Part shown: positions 27,401 to 35,929 of the stretch, piece by piece
Layout: the number at the start of each line of letters is the position of its first letter
Position numbering within the stretch: the first letter of the stretch is position 1
NCBI GenBank assembly: GCA_947463125.1
Contig: CANHQZ010000009.1
Span: 1-62,637, forward strand
From: Flavobacteriales bacterium
GTDB taxonomy: Bacteria; Bacteroidota; Bacteroidia; NS11-12g; UBA955
DNA length: 62,637 nucleotides
Reading direction: 5' to 3'
Position numbers and translations under genes: made by a program
Notes under the pieces: model-generated
Seen by the model: only the letters and a program-made list of their open reading frames with translations
The model's database searches: none
Told to the model about the DNA's origin: nothing

Positions 27401-27970
27401 GAAATTCCCGGATTCAAAGCCATTACCGCTGCATTCATTGGCAGTATACCCAACGGTGCCCGCTGTCTTACCCCGGTTTATCCTACCCTACGCATATTCA
27501 ACAACTGCATTGGCGCGATTACAGGAACCTGGTACTGGGGAGACGGAAGCACTGAGCCATTCGATCCGTTCAGCAGCCCAAAACATACTTACTCGGGTGA
27601 AAAAAACCGCTATAAGGTAAAACTGGTGGTTCAAAATGCAGGAGGATGCACAGACAGCTCCGAAGCAGAATTCTGCTACCGAGACACAGTAGTGTATTAC
27701 ATTCCCAACGCATTTACACCAAATAATGACGGGTTTAACGACAAGCTTGAACCCGTAGTCATTGGCGCCACAGAATTCGAGATACTCATTTACAACCGCT
27801 GGGGGCAAATTGTATTTAGAAGTGAAAACCCGGCCCAATTCTGGGATGGAACTTTCAATGGTGTGCCCTGTCAGGAGGATGTTTATGCCTATCGAATTAA
27901 GTTCAAGGGGCGCAAAACACCAAACAGACAGGACAAGGGTGTCGTTTTATTGCTGAGACCCAAGAATTAG
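24476..27970 (+). CDS. Giant secreted T9SS type B protein with CUB domain and tandem GGxWxGxGI repeats
   Basis: A 1164-residue exported protein ending the cassette. A signal peptide covers about 1-20. A CUB domain follows at about 22-140 (VCKGLFKDSEKG; YTLTLSVPGAKNIKLVFKSF; CYGWEADI). From about 350 to 800 there are six degenerate repeats built on GGxWxGxGI...F(N/K)P (starts near 353, 420, 560, 638, 707 and 780). A PKD-like domain lies at about 1020-1065. Residues about 1078-1164 are a type B T9SS sorting domain (NAFTPNNDGFND; YNRWGQIVF; FWDGTFNGVPC). It is probably a surface adhesin or matrix protein presented with the other cassette products. Confidence 0.87.
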   Translation: MLKKLFCIWVLSFWVLGMQAQTEVFMQNGRVRVCKGLFKDSEKGKTKGDYDHNENYTLTLSVPGAKNIKLVFKSFCTEKDHDILRIFDGKDTFATLMGRWSGSKGPGTVVSKDSFITIHFKTDKSVACYGWEADIITTIIPPPTPVFTLNSLVKCNAKSFKVNSNRQIPCDSIKASLASLTGPFGIVGITTITPDNCSGGKASIFTVNTINPLALNGTYTFQLNVYWKDFCDSVYLTTSKLNFSVSDCPLKVILKADSDTLCKGSCTFLRATVSGGNASKYVYTWTPTLTGAGPHRVCPGISTRYILRVTDGSSIPAEDTVDIAVLDPPVAMADTEVCYYGPNIFLRANPAGGKWLGTGIVNSTTGEFKPSVFWGKCKVWYQYGKCADTVFVNTTAPWNLDNVFCPGKPPQAVWWYGPAGGTWSGPKITPTGIFTPDVPGIYRDTYTWKGCKSVKTIRVEKMVVAKYDTTCESRNSDTLTFSPKGIYPDNFPGLINSYWGTYNPSLTGGPGNKLIIWNGGGCKDTTRLTVLPSEAGPNDTFCPAAGLKTLTNFRPSANYTWSGRGITSPVSPNYDPSFFFSLGKLTYIDTLTIRSGQCSDRKFVFLIPTRINKKDTQFFCIESPVRALNNALLGLSPDGGFWSGPGITGVNGFNASLAGFGHHKVVYNKNGCRDTLNVFVRPKPTAQSDTAVCNTSAPFNCRAGETGGAFNGKGITNAALGTFNPAVAGPGTHVITFRNKWGCTTSFNIRVDASPALWFVNPVTDYCYKNSANPLTANIAGGVFSGRGINGNTFNPYLAGSGKQTLAYTLVSGACTATTTIDVTVSDTLKVTVNPPTDTICPGEIVWLRASATGGDKFSYFFSWSNGQTGNGTFVSPNTTTLYKVTVTDGCSEPATADVPVFRHPKPYFLAVTSPPVCFGQRGWIKLRMKDADPYRFTWDVSPVFNGDSLNALSGNLYRVTAENLRTGCITDTSIEIPGFKAITAAFIGSIPNGARCLTPVYPTLRIFNNCIGAITGTWYWGDGSTEPFDPFSSPKHTYSGEKNRYKVKLVVQNAGGCTDSSEAEFCYRDTVVYYIPNAFTPNNDGFNDKLEPVVIGATEFEILIYNRWGQIVFRSENPAQFWDGTFNGVPCQEDVYAYRIKFKGRKTPNRQDKGVVLLLRPKN

Positions 27971-27981
27971 GGAAAGCGATG

Positions 27982-27989
27982 TAATTTCG
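27982..27989 (+). promoter_or_regulatory. -7 promoter box for NFACT gene
   Basis: TAATTTCG, a TAnnTTTG variant, ends 7 bases before the ATG at 27997, between the cassette and the NFACT gene. Confidence 0.4.
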
Positions 27990-27996
27990 CAGCCCG

Positions 27997-29385
27997 ATGA
28001 AGTACGCATCCGCCCTCACCTATCATACAATTGGATGCTTTCTGAAAAAACAATTACAGGAAGGACGCTTACTTGATGCATTCAGCAGCCATAAAGATGC
28101 GCTGGTGCTTGAATTTAAAACTTCCCAAAAAGGACTTTTTCAACTGGTCATTCAGTTTATGGATGGCCATATTTACTTTTTAAATCCTTCACAGCAACTG
28201 CAACCCGGGAAGAAAGCCATTACACAGTTTAAACCCCTGCACAATTTAACGGTTTCAGATATTCAGGTATTTGAAAACGAACGGCTTATACTAATTCATT
28301 TAGAGCAAAACAAACGGCTGCTGATCAAAGGTTTTGGCCGGCTTGGAAATGTGTTATTGCAGGAGGAAACAGAGCCCTATCCCACATCAGCGTTTCGTCT
28401 TTCTCTTAAATCAGACCTGGAATTGAATTTACAGGAATTGCTGGCAAACGTTACGCCGGTTGCGTGTTCAGATATCCACAATGTACCCATTTTTTCCGAC
28501 AATTCCAACATGTTCTACGAGCCTGGTGATGGCAGGCAATTTATGGGAGAAGGTGCAGCGGGGTTATTTGCCTTCGCAAGCCAATTTGTAAAAACAAGCA
28601 GACGGGCGCAATCGCGGCAGCACTGGGTAAACCATTGGACGCGTCAAATCAGCATGCACAATGCCAGGATTGCCAAGCTTCAGGAACAGCTCGAAGAAAT
28701 TGAGGGCAGACGCAGCTTCAAAGAACTGGGAGATATTGTTCTTGCCCATGCGCATCAGATAAAAAAAGGCGTTAGCACAGCACTGCTTCAGGATTTTTAT
28801 ACAAATAAACCAATTCGGATCAAACTCAATCCTGAATTAGATGCAGCTGAAAACGCAGAAAGATTTTACCGCAAAGCCAAAAATGAAGGACTGGAGAAGT
28901 CCCACCTGAAACAAAACATTGACAAAACTTCAAAGGCATTGCAGCAAGCTGAGACAGAATTAAAGGCTATTGTAAGCGCTACCGAGGAAGACAGGATAAA
29001 GCCAATAACAACTGCCCATGCTGAAAAACAGGTAGAAGGCAAACCCTACAAAACCCAGATTATAGATGGCTTTGAAGTATGGATTGGCAAAAGCGCAGCC
29101 GATAACGATGCTATGCTGAAAAAAGCGGGCAAACAAGATCTGTGGTTGCATGTGCGTGGTTTTTCAGGCTCCCATGTCATTATTAAACGAAAAGGCACTT
29201 CTTTCCCTGATAACGTGATTCAAAAGGCAGCTGAACTCGCAGCCAGAAACAGCAAAGCCAAAACCCAGAAGATGGTCCCTGTTATTTACACCGAAAGAAG
29301 ATATGTTAGCAAACCACGCAATGCTGCTCCCGGTGAAGTGGCTGTAATGAAAGAAAAGGTAATAGACATTTACTTAAACTATTAA
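27997..29385 (+). CDS. NFACT (RqcH/Rqc2-like) RNA-binding protein
   Basis: A 462-residue cytosolic protein of the NFACT group, whose best-known members bind stalled 50S-peptidyl-tRNA complexes and add C-terminal alanine tails. Residues 1-180 correspond to a divergent NFACT-N region, 200-330 are a coiled coil (QISMHNARIAKLQEQLEEI; KQNIDKTSKALQQAETEL), and about 350-462 are the NFACT-R/DUF814 domain (DGFEVWIGKSAADND, DLWLHVRGFSGSHVIIK, ARNSKAKTQKMVPVIYTER). It is shorter than firmicute RqcH (about 570), and the N-terminal domain is only weakly similar, so a full tailing function is uncertain. It converges on uvrA with 16 bases between stops. Confidence 0.87.
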   Translation: MKYASALTYHTIGCFLKKQLQEGRLLDAFSSHKDALVLEFKTSQKGLFQLVIQFMDGHIYFLNPSQQLQPGKKAITQFKPLHNLTVSDIQVFENERLILIHLEQNKRLLIKGFGRLGNVLLQEETEPYPTSAFRLSLKSDLELNLQELLANVTPVACSDIHNVPIFSDNSNMFYEPGDGRQFMGEGAAGLFAFASQFVKTSRRAQSRQHWVNHWTRQISMHNARIAKLQEQLEEIEGRRSFKELGDIVLAHAHQIKKGVSTALLQDFYTNKPIRIKLNPELDAAENAERFYRKAKNEGLEKSHLKQNIDKTSKALQQAETELKAIVSATEEDRIKPITTAHAEKQVEGKPYKTQIIDGFEVWIGKSAADNDAMLKKAGKQDLWLHVRGFSGSHVIIKRKGTSFPDNVIQKAAELAARNSKAKTQKMVPVIYTERRYVSKPRNAAPGEVAVMKEKVIDIYLNY

Positions 29386-29401
29386 ATGAGACTAATTGTC
29401 T

Positions 29402-32200
29402 TTAAAGCTTATCTTTCAAATATTTAGCCGTATAGCTTTTAGGCTCTTTGAGCAAATCTTCAGGAAGGCCTGCGAAGAGCAATTCTCCCCCATTTTCTCC
29501 GGCTTCCGGCCCCAAATCCAGCACCCAGTCTGCACATTTTACCACATCCAGGTTGTGTTCGATACAAATGATGGTATTGCCTTTTTCTATCAATGCGTTA
29601 AAGCTGTTCATCAGCTTTTTGATATCGTGAAAATGCAATCCTGTAGTTGGTTCATCAAAGATAAAAACCGTCCCGCCATCCTTGTGCGGATTGGCTTTGC
29701 TTAAATAAAATGCAAGTTTTACCCGCTGTGCTTCACCACCCGACAAGGTGTGGCTTCCCTGTCCCAGCGTAATATACCCCAAGCCTACATCCTGAAGTGG
29801 TTTAAGACGTTCATGGATGGATTTTTCATCGGCAAAAAACGATATCGCTTCATCTACCGTTAGCTGCAGAATTTCATGGATACTTTTGTCTTTGTAGGTC
29901 ACTTCCAGCACGTCATTTTTAAAGCGCTTTCCTCCACAGGCGTCGCAGGGAAGTTTAATATCTGCCATGAACTGCATCTCAATTACGGTCTCGCCTTCTC
30001 CCTGGCATGACTCACACCGCCCTCCGTCGACGTTGAAAGAAAAATGCGCCGGCTTAAACCCTTTGAACTTACTCAGAGGCTGTGTAGCAAACAGTTCCCT
30101 TATTTCATCATAGGCTTTTACATAGGTAACCGGATTACTGCGGCTACTTTTACCTATCGGATTCTGATCCACAAGCTCAACTGCCTTTACCAGTTTTTTG
30201 GCCCCTTCCAGTGTCCTGTGTCTGCCGGTTTTTGTGCTGATATACTGCCCGATTTCCTTGCTCAGCGCCGGATAAAGAATTTGCTTAACAAGACTGGTTT
30301 TGCCACTGCCACTCACACCGGTAACAGCGGTAAAAATCTCCAGGGGAAACTCCACATCCACCTCTTTCAGGTTATTGGCTTCAGCCCCCAGCAGCTTGAT
30401 GCTGTGTTTCCATTTTCTGCGGTTTTTGGGAACTTCAATCGCCTCCCTTCCGGAAAGATATTTACCTGTAAGGCTGTTTTCGTCGTTGATCAGTGCATCA
30501 TAATTGCCACTGAACACCACCTCTCCGCCAAGTGAGCCGGCAAATGGCCCCATGTCAATTACCTGGTCTGCGGCTTTCATAACTTCTTCGTCGTGTTCAA
30601 CCACAATGACCGTATTGCCTTCCTGCTGAAGCAATTTCAAAACCCCAATCAGGCGCTCTGTATCACGGCCGTGCAGTCCGATACTCGGCTCGTCGAGAAT
30701 GTACATACTCCCGGTAAGGTTGCTTCCCAGGCTGGTGGCAAGATTAATGCGCTGACTCTCACCCCCGCTAAGTGTGTTACTCAAACGGTTCAGACTCAGG
30801 TAACCCAGACCCACATTCCTCAGGAAAGACAGCCTTGATACCACCTCGTTTAAGATACGCCTGGCAATATCTGTTTCTGTTTCATCGTATTTAGCCGATG
30901 TAAAATAATCATAGGCAGCATCCACTGTCATCAGCAGAATCTCCTGCAAATTGATTCTTTCAGGTACGCACTCACCGGGATTAACGGCCCTAAGTTTTAC
31001 ATAACCTGCCTCTTTTCTCAGGCGGGTTCCCTGGCATTCCGGACACCGGGTTTTTCCGCGGTAACGCGCTGAAAGCACCCTGTATTGAATCTTATATGAT
31101 TTTTCCTCGACGTAGCGAAAAAAATCATGAATCCCCGGCAGCGATTTGGTGCCATCCCATAACAGCTTCCGCTGCTCTTTACTCAATTCTTTGTAAGGCT
31201 TATGGATTGGAAAATCAGCCGACAGCGCCAGACGGATAAAATCTTCCCGCCATGCTCCCATGGTTTCGCCTTTCCAGGGTGCGACGCAACCCTCATAAAC
31301 GCTCAGTGTTTTGTCAGGAACAACAAGATCCTCGTCAATTCCCAGCACACTGCCAAAGCCTTCGCACTTGCGGCATGCACCATACGGATTGTTAAAACTC
31401 AGGAAATCGCGAGTTGGAACCTCAAAGTTGATACCGTCCCGCTCAAAGCGATTGCTGAACTCCTGCAAATGTCCGTCATCTAGCCTTATAGCGCAGGCGC
31501 CCTGACCTTCCCAAAAAGCAGTTTCAATGGCATCGGTGAGGCGGCTGATAAACTCTTCATCTTTCAAATCCACCGATAAACGGTCGAGCACAAGAAAATT
31601 ATCTCCTTCCTCTCCATGTCCTTTTTCAAGCAAATCTTCGATTTTTTGAATACGGCCATTCACCAAAACCCTGCTAAAACCATTCTGACGCAGCAATTCA
31701 AGCTTTTCCTTCCGAAGTTCTTTATCGTTTAAAGGTGACAATATTAGCACCGAAGTATCTTCCGGAAGCGCTGAAACATATCTTACAACATCGTTAATAT
31801 CATCGCGCTTTACCTCCATGCCACTGACAGGGGAATATGTATGACCAATGCGGCTGAAAAGAAGCTTCAGATAATCATATATTTCGGTTGAAGTAGCTAC
31901 GGTACTTCTGGGATTGCGGGTATTTACCTTTTGTTCTATCGCTATGGCCGGACAAAGACCCAGAATGTAATCCACCTCGGGCTTTTTCATTCTGCCCATA
32001 AATTGGCGGGCATAGCTGCTAAGGCTTTCCACATAACGCCTCTGACCTTCTGCAAACAGGGTATCAAAAACCAGGCTACTCTTGCCTGAGCCGGAAACAC
32101 CTGTAACCACCGTAAAGCTATTATGCTGAAAAGAAGCATCTACCCCACGCAGATTGTGCTGACGGGCGTTTTTAAGATGTATGGCAGGTTGTTTTGACAA
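29402..32200 (-). CDS. uvrA: Excinuclease ABC subunit A
   Basis: The 932-residue damage-recognition ATPase of nucleotide excision repair. Both ABC modules are complete: first Walker A GVSGSGKSSL at 34-43, second Walker A GVSGSGKTSL, and the signatures LSGGESQRI and LSGGEAQRV. Zinc-site cysteine pairs are seen (CRKCEGFG, CPECQG, CESCQGEGE and CDACGG). The start is a TTG at 32200; it gives the family N-terminus (AIHLKNARQHNLRGV) and no in-frame ATG is nearby. A near-match -7 box (GAACTTTG at 32218-32225, minus) lies 17 bases upstream. The gene is 74 bases after the DUF4249 gene and probably has its own promoter. Confidence 0.97.
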   Translation of the reverse strand: MSKQPAIHLKNARQHNLRGVDASFQHNSFTVVTGVSGSGKSSLVFDTLFAEGQRRYVESLSSYARQFMGRMKKPEVDYILGLCPAIAIEQKVNTRNPRSTVATSTEIYDYLKLLFSRIGHTYSPVSGMEVKRDDINDVVRYVSALPEDTSVLILSPLNDKELRKEKLELLRQNGFSRVLVNGRIQKIEDLLEKGHGEEGDNFLVLDRLSVDLKDEEFISRLTDAIETAFWEGQGACAIRLDDGHLQEFSNRFERDGINFEVPTRDFLSFNNPYGACRKCEGFGSVLGIDEDLVVPDKTLSVYEGCVAPWKGETMGAWREDFIRLALSADFPIHKPYKELSKEQRKLLWDGTKSLPGIHDFFRYVEEKSYKIQYRVLSARYRGKTRCPECQGTRLRKEAGYVKLRAVNPGECVPERINLQEILLMTVDAAYDYFTSAKYDETETDIARRILNEVVSRLSFLRNVGLGYLSLNRLSNTLSGGESQRINLATSLGSNLTGSMYILDEPSIGLHGRDTERLIGVLKLLQQEGNTVIVVEHDEEVMKAADQVIDMGPFAGSLGGEVVFSGNYDALINDENSLTGKYLSGREAIEVPKNRRKWKHSIKLLGAEANNLKEVDVEFPLEIFTAVTGVSGSGKTSLVKQILYPALSKEIGQYISTKTGRHRTLEGAKKLVKAVELVDQNPIGKSSRSNPVTYVKAYDEIRELFATQPLSKFKGFKPAHFSFNVDGGRCESCQGEGETVIEMQFMADIKLPCDACGGKRFKNDVLEVTYKDKSIHEILQLTVDEAISFFADEKSIHERLKPLQDVGLGYITLGQGSHTLSGGEAQRVKLAFYLSKANPHKDGGTVFIFDEPTTGLHFHDIKKLMNSFNALIEKGNTIICIEHNLDVVKCADWVLDLGPEAGENGGELLFAGLPEDLLKEPKSYTAKYLKDKL

Positions 32201-32274
32201 GGCAGAAATAGAAACCGCAAAGTTCGTTTATTTCAACCCATTTAAATTAGAATAACACAAAAAAACAGTTAAAA

Positions 32275-33129
32275 TCAGCGAATGGTATCCCTAGATATAC
32301 TGCTGCCTGCCCAGATTCCCACACCATTTCGAATATTGGAGTAAACCGGAGTGGCTTCACCGAATACGCCTGCCCCGGCTTTGTAGTTTTCTATGCTTTT
32401 AAAATACTTGAAATACGGATCGTTCAAACTCTCCGTAACCACCAGGTATTTGGGTGTTCCCAATGCATATCCAAACGGCGTAATAAAATCAACACTCTTT
32501 TGCTGCCCATTGAAACTCCTGTCTGAAAATACCCAGGAGCCATTATCACTAACAATAGCCTCGTTCTCGATAGCCGCATCTTTTGTGACAGGCTGCAGGG
32601 TGTTCCATGTTGCCGTTATATCATCGTAATAAAACAATGAAATACGATAATAGTTATCTTCTGTTCCTTTATCATTCAGAATTAAGCTCAGGGTTCCGGT
32701 CGGAAATCCTGAGGAATCCTGATCTGTTGAATCTTTCCAGGTAGAGGGATTTTTGGATGCTTTATCAGGCATCACCATTTCAGCAAAAACCTCATCAAAC
32801 CCGGACGCTTTCACACTCACGCTGTAATATTTACCGGCAACCGCTCTGAACACGGGATTTTCATATTTGTCGGTACCCACATTGTACGAAAAACCTGCCG
32901 AATTACCGTTCTCATCCCTCACCACAACAACTGCATTTTTAACAAATTCTACAGCACCGGTGCTCCCCAGCGGTATGGTTTTGCTAACCTGTATTTCAAT
33001 TTTATCCTGATCATTGACAAGGGCATTTACCACCAGTCGGGTGCGGCCACTTACTTCGCTCAAATCAAGTTTGGTTTCGCAGGCTAAAAGCCCCAAAACA
33101 GTCATTGTTACTATTATAAAATTTTTCAT
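32275..33129 (-). CDS. DUF4249 lipoprotein, partner of TonB-dependent receptor
   Basis: A 284-residue lipoprotein with lipobox GLLAC (C17). The opening ETKLDLSEVSGRTRLVVNALVNDQDKIEIQVSKTIPLG is typical of DUF4249, a beta-rich family found only with TonB-dependent receptors in Bacteroidota. It begins 3 bases after the receptor stop, so the two form one transcript. It probably works as an outer-membrane accessory of the receptor; the cargo is unknown. Confidence 0.87.
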   Translation of the reverse strand: MKNFIIVTMTVLGLLACETKLDLSEVSGRTRLVVNALVNDQDKIEIQVSKTIPLGSTGAVEFVKNAVVVVRDENGNSAGFSYNVGTDKYENPVFRAVAGKYYSVSVKASGFDEVFAEMVMPDKASKNPSTWKDSTDQDSSGFPTGTLSLILNDKGTEDNYYRISLFYYDDITATWNTLQPVTKDAAIENEAIVSDNGSWVFSDRSFNGQQKSVDFITPFGYALGTPKYLVVTESLNDPYFKYFKSIENYKAGAGVFGEATPVYSNIRNGVGIWAGSSISRDTIR

Positions 33130-33132
33130 GGC

Positions 33133-35472
33133 TTAAAATACGATTCTGTAAAATCCGGATGGTATGAATGGGAAATAGGAAATTCCGAAAGCCTGAACAG
33201 CTTGTCCAACAGGCTGATCAACCCTAACCAGTAAAGGATTATTTCTGGAAGCAATATTATATACGTTCACTCCGTAATAGGAATTGTAGGGCCTGCGCAG
33301 ATGGGGTTTTAACTTTTTGGTAAACCCAAAATCAAACCGGCTGTAAAATGGCATTCTGTAATTGTTTTTGGCGGTGTAATCCAACACCAGCATTCCATCT
33401 GCCGACAAATATTGTCCGGTAGGAACTGTTACTGCATTGCCTGTCATCCAAACACCGCCAAACTGAATGGTCCAGTGCTTGTGCAGTGCATACACACCCT
33501 GAAAGGAAATTTTGTGCCTGCGATCCCAGCGAAATGGATAAGGATCCCCGAAATTTATATCGGCAATCATACGATCGCTGCGAGAAAGAGTATATCCGGC
33601 CATACCATTGAGTCTGCCAATCTTTTTCATGAGCAGAAACTCAATGCCATAGGCGCTTCCTTTGCCTTGCGCCAGCATACGCTCCCAGTAGCGGGGTTCG
33701 AAGTCATTTTCATCCTGTCCGGTCAAGTCAGTAATACCATCAAATGATTTGAGATACAATTCCATGCTGAATTCCAGTCCTTTCTTCCATGGCTGATAAA
33801 AGCCGCCTGTAATTTGCATGGTGCGCTGGGGGCGAATAGCACCGCCTGTGGGAAACCAGATATCACCCGGCAGATTGGCGTTCACACTACTTAGGCGATG
33901 CACACCCTGATTGGCAATGCTGAAACCGAGTTTAAGGGCTTTCTGACCTTGTAAAATCTGACTGATAAGTATGCGGGGTTCTGGCCTTATCCAGGTTTTT
34001 CCGTCACCAAAAAACGACCATATACGCCCACCAAGATTCACTTTCAAGCCACCGCCCAGGTTATTTTCATATTCGCCATAAACGCTTACCTCAGGTGAAA
34101 TGCTCTTATTGTCTAGTCCAAAAGTAGTGTCAATCCCGGTCGATCCTGAACCACTCAGCCCAATGTATAAAGTAGAAGGATTGAAGGAATGCAACACCCA
34201 TTCACCGCCATAACGCAGATGAGCATTTGTTTTCAACCGATACTCCAAATTGGCTTTTCCAATAACATTGGTTATGGCATTTGCTGTTTCAGTCTTGATA
34301 TTAAATGAAGAAAAGGAAGTATCTGATTTAATGCTGCCTCCAAATTCGAATGGAACACGGTAAGTTGCGCGTGTCATACCCAGCATAAAATTACCATAAT
34401 GCCGGTTGTTTATTTTTCGGGCCCAGTTTACACCAAACAGGTTATTTTGCCAGTTAAAGCCCAGCTTTATGTTGGTTTCGATCTGGCGGTTAAGTGAATC
34501 AACATCACTGGAACTGAAAAAACTTGACAATTTATCCCGGCCGCTGTAAGCAAAGAAACTCAGTTTATTGCTTTCATTGACCCTCCAGGTTACTTTCCCA
34601 TTCAGGTCATACAAGCTGTAGAAGGCAAATACATCGCCTTCCTTGGGCAATAACATATCCAGCCAGGTGCGTCGAAGTCCGAAATTGCCGGTGACCGAAC
34701 CGCTGCGATTAAGAGGTCCATTGGCAGTAGCATTAAACAAAAGTAAATCCTGGCTGTATGTGCCTGTCCATTTTTTCGTATTGCCTTCGGACATACCCAC
34801 ATCCAGCACAGCTCCTGCCCTGCCTCCATAGCGTGCAGGGGCTACTCCCCTGTAAAAATCAGTACTTCCCAGCAATTCGGGATTGTACGAACTTAAAAAA
34901 CCAAAAATATGACCATTCCCATAAATGGGCAATCCATCCATCATCATGAGGTTTTGATCGCTGTTGCCGCCGCGAACATACATTCCGCTGAGTCCTTCAA
35001 TTCCACCGGAAACACCTGGCAGGAACTGCAGCAGCTTCACCGGATCGGGAATGCTGAGCAAAGAGTTCATCTGCAGGGATTGCTTGCGTGTGGGACTGAT
35101 ATGCCCGCTGCGCAAATCAAAGATGGCATGATATTTATTCCAGGTCGTGTCGTTCTGATTGGCCGCCAGTGGCATGAGCTGAATGTTAATGGGGGTTGAT
35201 GAATAAACATCTTCCACCATTCGCATGGCATTATAACCGGCTGCTGCAAAAATCAGCACATGCTTACCGCTCCCAACACCCATGTTATAGTAGCCATCGC
35301 GGTTGGAGTAGGTATACTGCAGATCGCTGCTGTCAATAATCAAAGCATTCTCTATGCGCTCACCCGTTTCCTTGTCCTCAATCCAGCCATAGATACCGGG
35401 TACATTTTGCTGTGCGTGAAGCATTTGTAAGGCAAAAAAGCACAACGAAGCAAAAACACATTTTAAGTTCAT
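33133..35472 (-). CDS. TonB-dependent receptor with carboxypeptidase-like regulatory domain
   Basis: A 779-residue outer-membrane transporter. After a signal peptide (MNLKCVFASLCFFALQMLHAQ), residues about 25-100 are the carboxypeptidase-like domain (GIYGWIEDKETGERIENALI), about 110-220 the plug (PVKLLQFLPGVSGGIEGLSGMYVRGGNSDQN), and the rest a beta-barrel ending in an aromatic residue (FYRIVF). ATG at 35472 is preferred to the in-frame ATG at 35487 because the -7 box TAACTTTG at 35485-35492 overlaps the longer start. There is no SusD partner; the DUF4249 lipoprotein takes that position. Substrate unknown. Confidence 0.9.
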   Translation of the reverse strand: MNLKCVFASLCFFALQMLHAQQNVPGIYGWIEDKETGERIENALIIDSSDLQYTYSNRDGYYNMGVGSGKHVLIFAAAGYNAMRMVEDVYSSTPINIQLMPLAANQNDTTWNKYHAIFDLRSGHISPTRKQSLQMNSLLSIPDPVKLLQFLPGVSGGIEGLSGMYVRGGNSDQNLMMMDGLPIYGNGHIFGFLSSYNPELLGSTDFYRGVAPARYGGRAGAVLDVGMSEGNTKKWTGTYSQDLLLFNATANGPLNRSGSVTGNFGLRRTWLDMLLPKEGDVFAFYSLYDLNGKVTWRVNESNKLSFFAYSGRDKLSSFFSSSDVDSLNRQIETNIKLGFNWQNNLFGVNWARKINNRHYGNFMLGMTRATYRVPFEFGGSIKSDTSFSSFNIKTETANAITNVIGKANLEYRLKTNAHLRYGGEWVLHSFNPSTLYIGLSGSGSTGIDTTFGLDNKSISPEVSVYGEYENNLGGGLKVNLGGRIWSFFGDGKTWIRPEPRILISQILQGQKALKLGFSIANQGVHRLSSVNANLPGDIWFPTGGAIRPQRTMQITGGFYQPWKKGLEFSMELYLKSFDGITDLTGQDENDFEPRYWERMLAQGKGSAYGIEFLLMKKIGRLNGMAGYTLSRSDRMIADINFGDPYPFRWDRRHKISFQGVYALHKHWTIQFGGVWMTGNAVTVPTGQYLSADGMLVLDYTAKNNYRMPFYSRFDFGFTKKLKPHLRRPYNSYYGVNVYNIASRNNPLLVRVDQPVGQAVQAFGISYFPFIPSGFYRIVF

Positions 35473-35484
35473 AAAACAAGATTT

Positions 35485-35492
35485 CAAAGTTA
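35485..35492 (-). promoter_or_regulatory. -7 promoter box for TonB receptor/DUF4249 unit
   Basis: TAACTTTG on the minus strand lies 12 bases before the ATG at 35472. It decides against the longer start at 35487. Confidence 0.5.
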
Positions 35493-35496
35493 CCGT

Positions 35497-35859
35497 TTAT
35501 TGCTGACAATCGCATGTATATTCTACTCCACAGGCCTTTGCATTATACCCTTCGTGGGGAATTTGGGGCTTTTCAATCCGGATATGGATATTCTCAATAC
35601 CCTTGGGCGATTCCTTTTGTAAAGCAGCGGCAATGTCTGAGGCCAGCGTTTCGAGCAAGTGTCGCTCTTTTCGTGCTTCACTTTCAACAATATCTACCAG
35701 ATGCGTGTAATCAAGTGTGCGGGAAATATGATCCGAATCAGCTGCCATGCGAAGTTTTACACGAACACTGATCAGCAGCTTTACCCCTGATTTTCGCTCA
35801 AATTCATGCACGCCGATAGGACTATGCACTTCCTGACTGTCTAAAAAAACAACAAACAT
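35497..35859 (-). CDS. folB: Dihydroneopterin aldolase
   Basis: FolB makes 6-hydroxymethyl-dihydropterin in folate synthesis. The 120-residue form starting at 35859 (MFVVFLDSQEVHSPIGVHEFERK) has the normal length; the upstream extension to 35982 overlaps the divergent acyl-CoA dehydrogenase gene and is not coding. Conserved features are GVHEFERKSG near the N-terminus, LDYTHLVDIVE, LLETLASDI and the C-terminal lysine region RIEKPQIPHEGYNAKACGVEY. No other folate genes are nearby. Confidence 0.9.
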   Translation of the reverse strand: MFVVFLDSQEVHSPIGVHEFERKSGVKLLISVRVKLRMAADSDHISRTLDYTHLVDIVESEARKERHLLETLASDIAAALQKESPKGIENIHIRIEKPQIPHEGYNAKACGVEYTCDCQQ

Positions 35860-35905
35860 GCTATCAATGTAGTTAAGTATTGATGTACAAAAAAACGGAA
35901 CAATG

Positions 35906-35913
35906 TACCTTTG
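35906..35913 (+). promoter_or_regulatory. -7 promoter box for acyl-CoA dehydrogenase
   Basis: TACCTTTG ends 16 bases before the ATG at 35930. It overlaps an in-frame ATG at 35903, which rules that ATG out as a start. Confidence 0.55.
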
Positions 35914-35929
35914 CAAACAAATAAACGAA

